Below are positions 61,542 through 64,000 of a DNA stretch of 64,000 nt, one piece after another. The position numbers and the translations under genes are program-made. Numbering within the stretch: the stretch's first letter is position 1; each line of letters opens with the position of its first letter. Under the pieces are notes generated by a model. That model worked only from the letters and a program-made list of their open reading frames with translations. It ran no database searches and was not told the DNA's origin. Origin of the DNA: Pedobacter frigoris (GTDB taxonomy: Bacteria; Bacteroidota; Bacteroidia; Sphingobacteriales; Sphingobacteriaceae); assembly GCF_005116445.1 (NCBI RefSeq), contig NZ_SWBQ01000001.1:682001-746000 (forward strand), written 5' to 3'.

Positions 61542-62669
61542 CTATTGAAAGGGTTTTCCGTGAGTTAATTTAATAATAAATGGCAATGCTGATGGAAACT
61601 TGACCAATAGATTTAACAAAGGTTTGAATAGTAAGTGTCTTCTTAAAACAGCAGCTAAAATTCTGCCAGTCAGCAGCCTGTTCTTAAAAGTACGGTCCCA
61701 TTGTCTTGCATAACGTTTTTCCAGACCTACTCTTGATGCGATCCGGCCTTTTGTGTATTCAATGAGCAGCTCTGCACAAATTTTAGCACTGTGTATCGCC
61801 ATTGCCATCCCATTCCCACAAAGTGGGTGAATAAGTCCAGCCGTGTCGCCGATCATCAAAATATGATCATAAACAGGTTCTTTTTTATCAAAAGAAATCT
61901 GGCTAATGGTCAGGGGTTGCTCGAATACCAATGTACAGGATTCAAATATTTGCTTTAGCTGAGGATTTTTAAACATTACCTCTTTTTGAAATTCATCTAT
62001 ATTTTTAAAGACCTTAAAGCTTTTGTAATCCGCCAGGTAGCAGATGTTGATCCTGTTATCTTCAACTTTAGAAACACCGCAATAACCGCCTTTAAAATTA
62101 TGTACAGCCACCAGCCCGTCGGGGAAACTGCCCGAGTAATGTGCTTTTACCGCCAACCATGGTGATTTTCTAAGAATGTAATCCCTTTGGAGCTTTTGGT
62201 CTATGTTTGCTCTTTTGCCATAGGCACCAATCACAAACTTAGCTTTGAATGTTCCTGATAAATGAGTGGTTATCGCAAATTCATCCTCCGAAAACGAAAC
62301 CTGCTCGACTGTGTCTTTGATCACAACACAACCCAACTCTAAGGCCTTTTCATATATGAAATTGTCCAGTGCAAACCTGCTGATCCCGAAACCGCCTAAA
62401 GGCAGATCCGAACTGATTGTTTCTCCCTCTGGAGAAGAAAATACCAATCTGGAAATCTGTTCAGGGTGTAATGCGAAAGGGTCAATATCCAGCGACCTTA
62501 AATAGGGCAGTACTTCGTTAGAAATGTACTCACCACAGACTTTATGCTGCGGAAAAGTGTTCTTTTCAATAAGCATTACCTGAAGACCCGATCTTAGCAG
62601 ATGTATTGCGCATGTTAGGCCTGCAAGACCTCCGCCTATAATAATGATATTGGTGTTTTCAGGATTCAT
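61542..62669 (-). CDS. FAD-dependent monooxygenase/reductase of the polyketide cluster
   Basis: A 375-residue flavoprotein. The dinucleotide fold GGGLAG (12-17), the ribose-binding Glu in LIEKNTFP, PQHKVCGEYISNEVLPYL and the second FAD motif MIGDTAGLIHPLCGNGM place it in the geranylgeranyl-reductase/ aromatic-hydroxylase superfamily. It could hydroxylate the aromatic ring of the polyketide to a quinol, or reduce an isoprenoid chain; the cluster context favours the first. It is the first gene of the seven-gene cluster, 60 bases downstream of the PorP/SprF gene. Confidence 0.88.
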   Translation of the reverse strand: MNPENTNIIIIGGGLAGLTCAIHLLRSGLQVMLIEKNTFPQHKVCGEYISNEVLPYLRSLDIDPFALHPEQISRLVFSSPEGETISSDLPLGGFGISRFALDNFIYEKALELGCVVIKDTVEQVSFSEDEFAITTHLSGTFKAKFVIGAYGKRANIDQKLQRDYILRKSPWLAVKAHYSGSFPDGLVAVHNFKGGYCGVSKVEDNRINICYLADYKSFKVFKNIDEFQKEVMFKNPQLKQIFESCTLVFEQPLTISQISFDKKEPVYDHILMIGDTAGLIHPLCGNGMAMAIHSAKICAELLIEYTKGRIASRVGLEKRYARQWDRTFKNRLLTGRILAAVLRRHLLFKPLLNLLVKFPSALPFIIKLTHGKPFQ

Positions 62670-62729
62670 TGAAATGGGGTAGGCTATCAGTAAATGTACT
62701 GATTTACAACATTGAAAACCTGCGATTGT

Positions 62730-63713
62730 TTAAAAGTCGTAGCACTTCAATTGTCCGTCTCTTCTTGTCGATTTACGGTTCAGGTAAATCCCGGCTGAGA
62801 TTTCATGACTTCCCGAATTGTAATTCTGGAGCTTGTTCAGCGTGTAATCATAGGAGTATCCAATCCGCAAATTGGAAGTTGCAAAAACTTCGATGATCAG
62901 ACCGGCGGCACTGCTTTTAGGTAAATTGGTTTGCAGGTCAGGTTTGTTGTACAATCCCACAGAGGTTCTATAAAATGCACCTAACCAGATTCTTTCATTC
63001 AATAAAACAAAACCGTTCAAATCCAGGGAAGTAGGTCCTTTTACATCATCTTTGAGCATGATGACAGGTTTTACAGCGATCTCGTCCGAAATAGGAAGCA
63101 GAGCTCCTGCCGTAAAATAAAAGTGTGGCTGCGGAACGGGGACAGTCAGGCTACTCATGTTTTTTCTGGCGGCATAACGGGCCAGCATATTAGTAGCAGA
63201 AAATCCAGCAAAGAAATTTTCATTGGAATAATATACGCCAAAACGTACGTCAGGTAATATCCTTGTTTGTGAAGATACCGCGACAGAACCATCAGTTTGA
63301 TCAATGCTCTGCAATTTATTGCCATCCAGACCCAACTGCATTAGTCCGGCAGCGATGCCGAAAGAGAGTCTGGAATTTTCATCATAGCCTAGTCTTACCT
63401 TATAAGCATAACTTCCATAAGCGCTCAGGTAGCTTTGTGCACCAATCTGGTCATTAGATACAGATAGGCCCAGACCAATATTTCCCTCAGGATTTGCACC
63501 ATCTACAGCAATAGAAAAACTTTTTGGAGCTCCGGTCACGCCTTGCCATTGTGAACGGTAAAATGATTGTATATAAACGCTCTCTTTGTAGCCTGCATAA
63601 GCCGGGTTAATGTGGATACCATTAAAAATATACTGCGTAAACTGACTTTCCTGTTGCGCATAGGCACAACAAGTAAAAAATACCGCGATGAATATTAAAA
63701 TGGTTCTTTTCAT
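62730..63713 (-). CDS. PorP/SprF family type IX secretion membrane protein
   Basis: A 327-residue outer-membrane beta-barrel-like protein with signal peptide MKRTILIFIAVFFTCCAYAQ. QFTQYIFNGIHINPAYAGYKESV is the diagnostic PorP/SprF start, and FYRSQWQGVTGAPKSFSIAVDG is the following conserved block. These proteins work with a large type IX secretion substrate encoded next to them, usually upstream, to anchor or export it. Here the upstream gene ends 10 bases before it and has a CHU_C domain, which fits. Confidence 0.92.
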   Translation of the reverse strand: MKRTILIFIAVFFTCCAYAQQESQFTQYIFNGIHINPAYAGYKESVYIQSFYRSQWQGVTGAPKSFSIAVDGANPEGNIGLGLSVSNDQIGAQSYLSAYGSYAYKVRLGYDENSRLSFGIAAGLMQLGLDGNKLQSIDQTDGSVAVSSQTRILPDVRFGVYYSNENFFAGFSATNMLARYAARKNMSSLTVPVPQPHFYFTAGALLPISDEIAVKPVIMLKDDVKGPTSLDLNGFVLLNERIWLGAFYRTSVGLYNKPDLQTNLPKSSAAGLIIEVFATSNLRIGYSYDYTLNKLQNYNSGSHEISAGIYLNRKSTRRDGQLKCYDF

Positions 63714-63723
63714 TATCCTCTAC

Positions 63724-64000
63724 TTATTTGTTTACTCCTCTTATGATGGTCACGTAGCCTTTGTATACTTCCCATTGGTTACTTGCAGACTTAATTTTTA
63801 GCAGATAGAAGTAAGTTCCTTCATTGAGCGAACTGCCATCCCATTCGTTTTTATAGCTTTTTTTCTGATAGACAGTGCTGCCCCATCTGTTGATGATGGT
63901 CAGTTCATTTTCAGCATACTGATCCAAACCTGGAATTTCAAACGTATCATTTTTACCGTCACCATTCGGGGTAAATACGTTTGGAATGATGATGCCGATG
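63724..64000 (-). CDS. 3' end of a gliding-type (CHU_C) surface protein, cut by window edge
   Basis: The visible 91 residues run in from the window edge and form a C-terminal gliding motility-associated domain: [57 protein letters not shown] domains mark proteins exported by the type IX system. The main body lies beyond the window. With the PorP/SprF gene behind it, it probably is the large adhesin or matrix protein of the pair. Confidence 0.92.
   Translation of the reverse strand, partial: IGIIIPNVFTPNGDGKNDTFEIPGLDQYAENELTIINRWGSTVYQKKSYKNEWDGSSLNEGTYFYLLKIKSASNQWEVYKGYVTIIRGVNK

Noticed and set aside
1..64000. tRNA/rRNA genes, CRISPR arrays, intact transposases, phage genes
   Set aside because: Looked for by eye; none could be supported. 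A tRNA scan and a repeat search would be needed to exclude small ones.

Overview
The window reads as a stretch of Bacteroidota chromosome, most likely from a Pedobacter-like member of the Sphingobacteriaceae. This rests on gene content: a SusC/SusD pair with an ECF sigma factor and FecR anti-sigma factor, a PorP/SprF protein beside a gliding-type C-terminal domain, several GH43/GH92/GH20 glycosidases, Bacteroidota-style Rhs proteins, and promoters of the TTTG / TAnnTTTG type. The genus is inferred; no rRNA, tRNA, CRISPR array or intact insertion sequence was seen.

Layout. 1-3.5 kb is a graveyard of Rhs pieces: a frameshifted N-terminus, then displaced C-terminal tips, each followed by a small lipoprotein gene, one tip carrying a parvovirus-like phospholipase A2 signature. 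3.5-9.7 kb is a tight six-gene type II secretion/type IV pilus-like operon (pseudopilin, prepilin peptidase, ATPase, secretin, GspL/PilN-like and GspM/PilO-like proteins) with no GspF. 9.7-11.7 kb is a 5'-truncated Rhs core with an HEYGH-type C-terminal tip and another lipoprotein. 12-15 kb holds housekeeping genes (map, a short MutS-like ATPase). 14.8-26.2 kb is one minus-strand block: GH43, ECF sigma, FecR, SusC, SusD, DUF4843-like lipoprotein, PKD-like lipoprotein, TlpA-like thioredoxin. 26.4-34 kb has a phytoene-dehydrogenase-like flavoprotein, a YeiH-type transporter, GH43, GH92, OsmC and a DUF1080 protein. 34-41 kb has fabF, an acyl-CoA carboxylase beta subunit, trxB and a GH20 hexosaminidase.

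41-42.1 kb is a deletion scar where the tail of a histidine kinase abuts the tail of an AraC regulator, beside a frameshifted response regulator. 42-57 kb is mainly core: ECF sigma with a membrane partner, a dicarboxylate symporter, rplU-rpmA, a prenyl synthetase, RNase R, MscS, a YajQ protein, a histone-H1-like protein, ppk1 and a Ppx/GppA phosphatase. 57.2-62.7 kb is a seven-gene minus-strand biosynthetic cluster: FAD oxidoreductase, methyltransferase, type III polyketide synthase, FabZ-like dehydratase, ketosynthase, acyl carrier protein, phosphopantetheinyl transferase. It looks able to build its own acyl starter and convert it into an O-methylated or oxidised alkyl-resorcinol/pyrone-type lipid. 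The window ends in PorP/SprF and the end of a protein with a gliding-type (CHU_C) domain.

The two systems most worth attention are the Rhs toxin/lipoprotein cassettes flanking a minimal type II-like secretion operon, and the type III PKS cluster with private fatty-acid-synthase parts.
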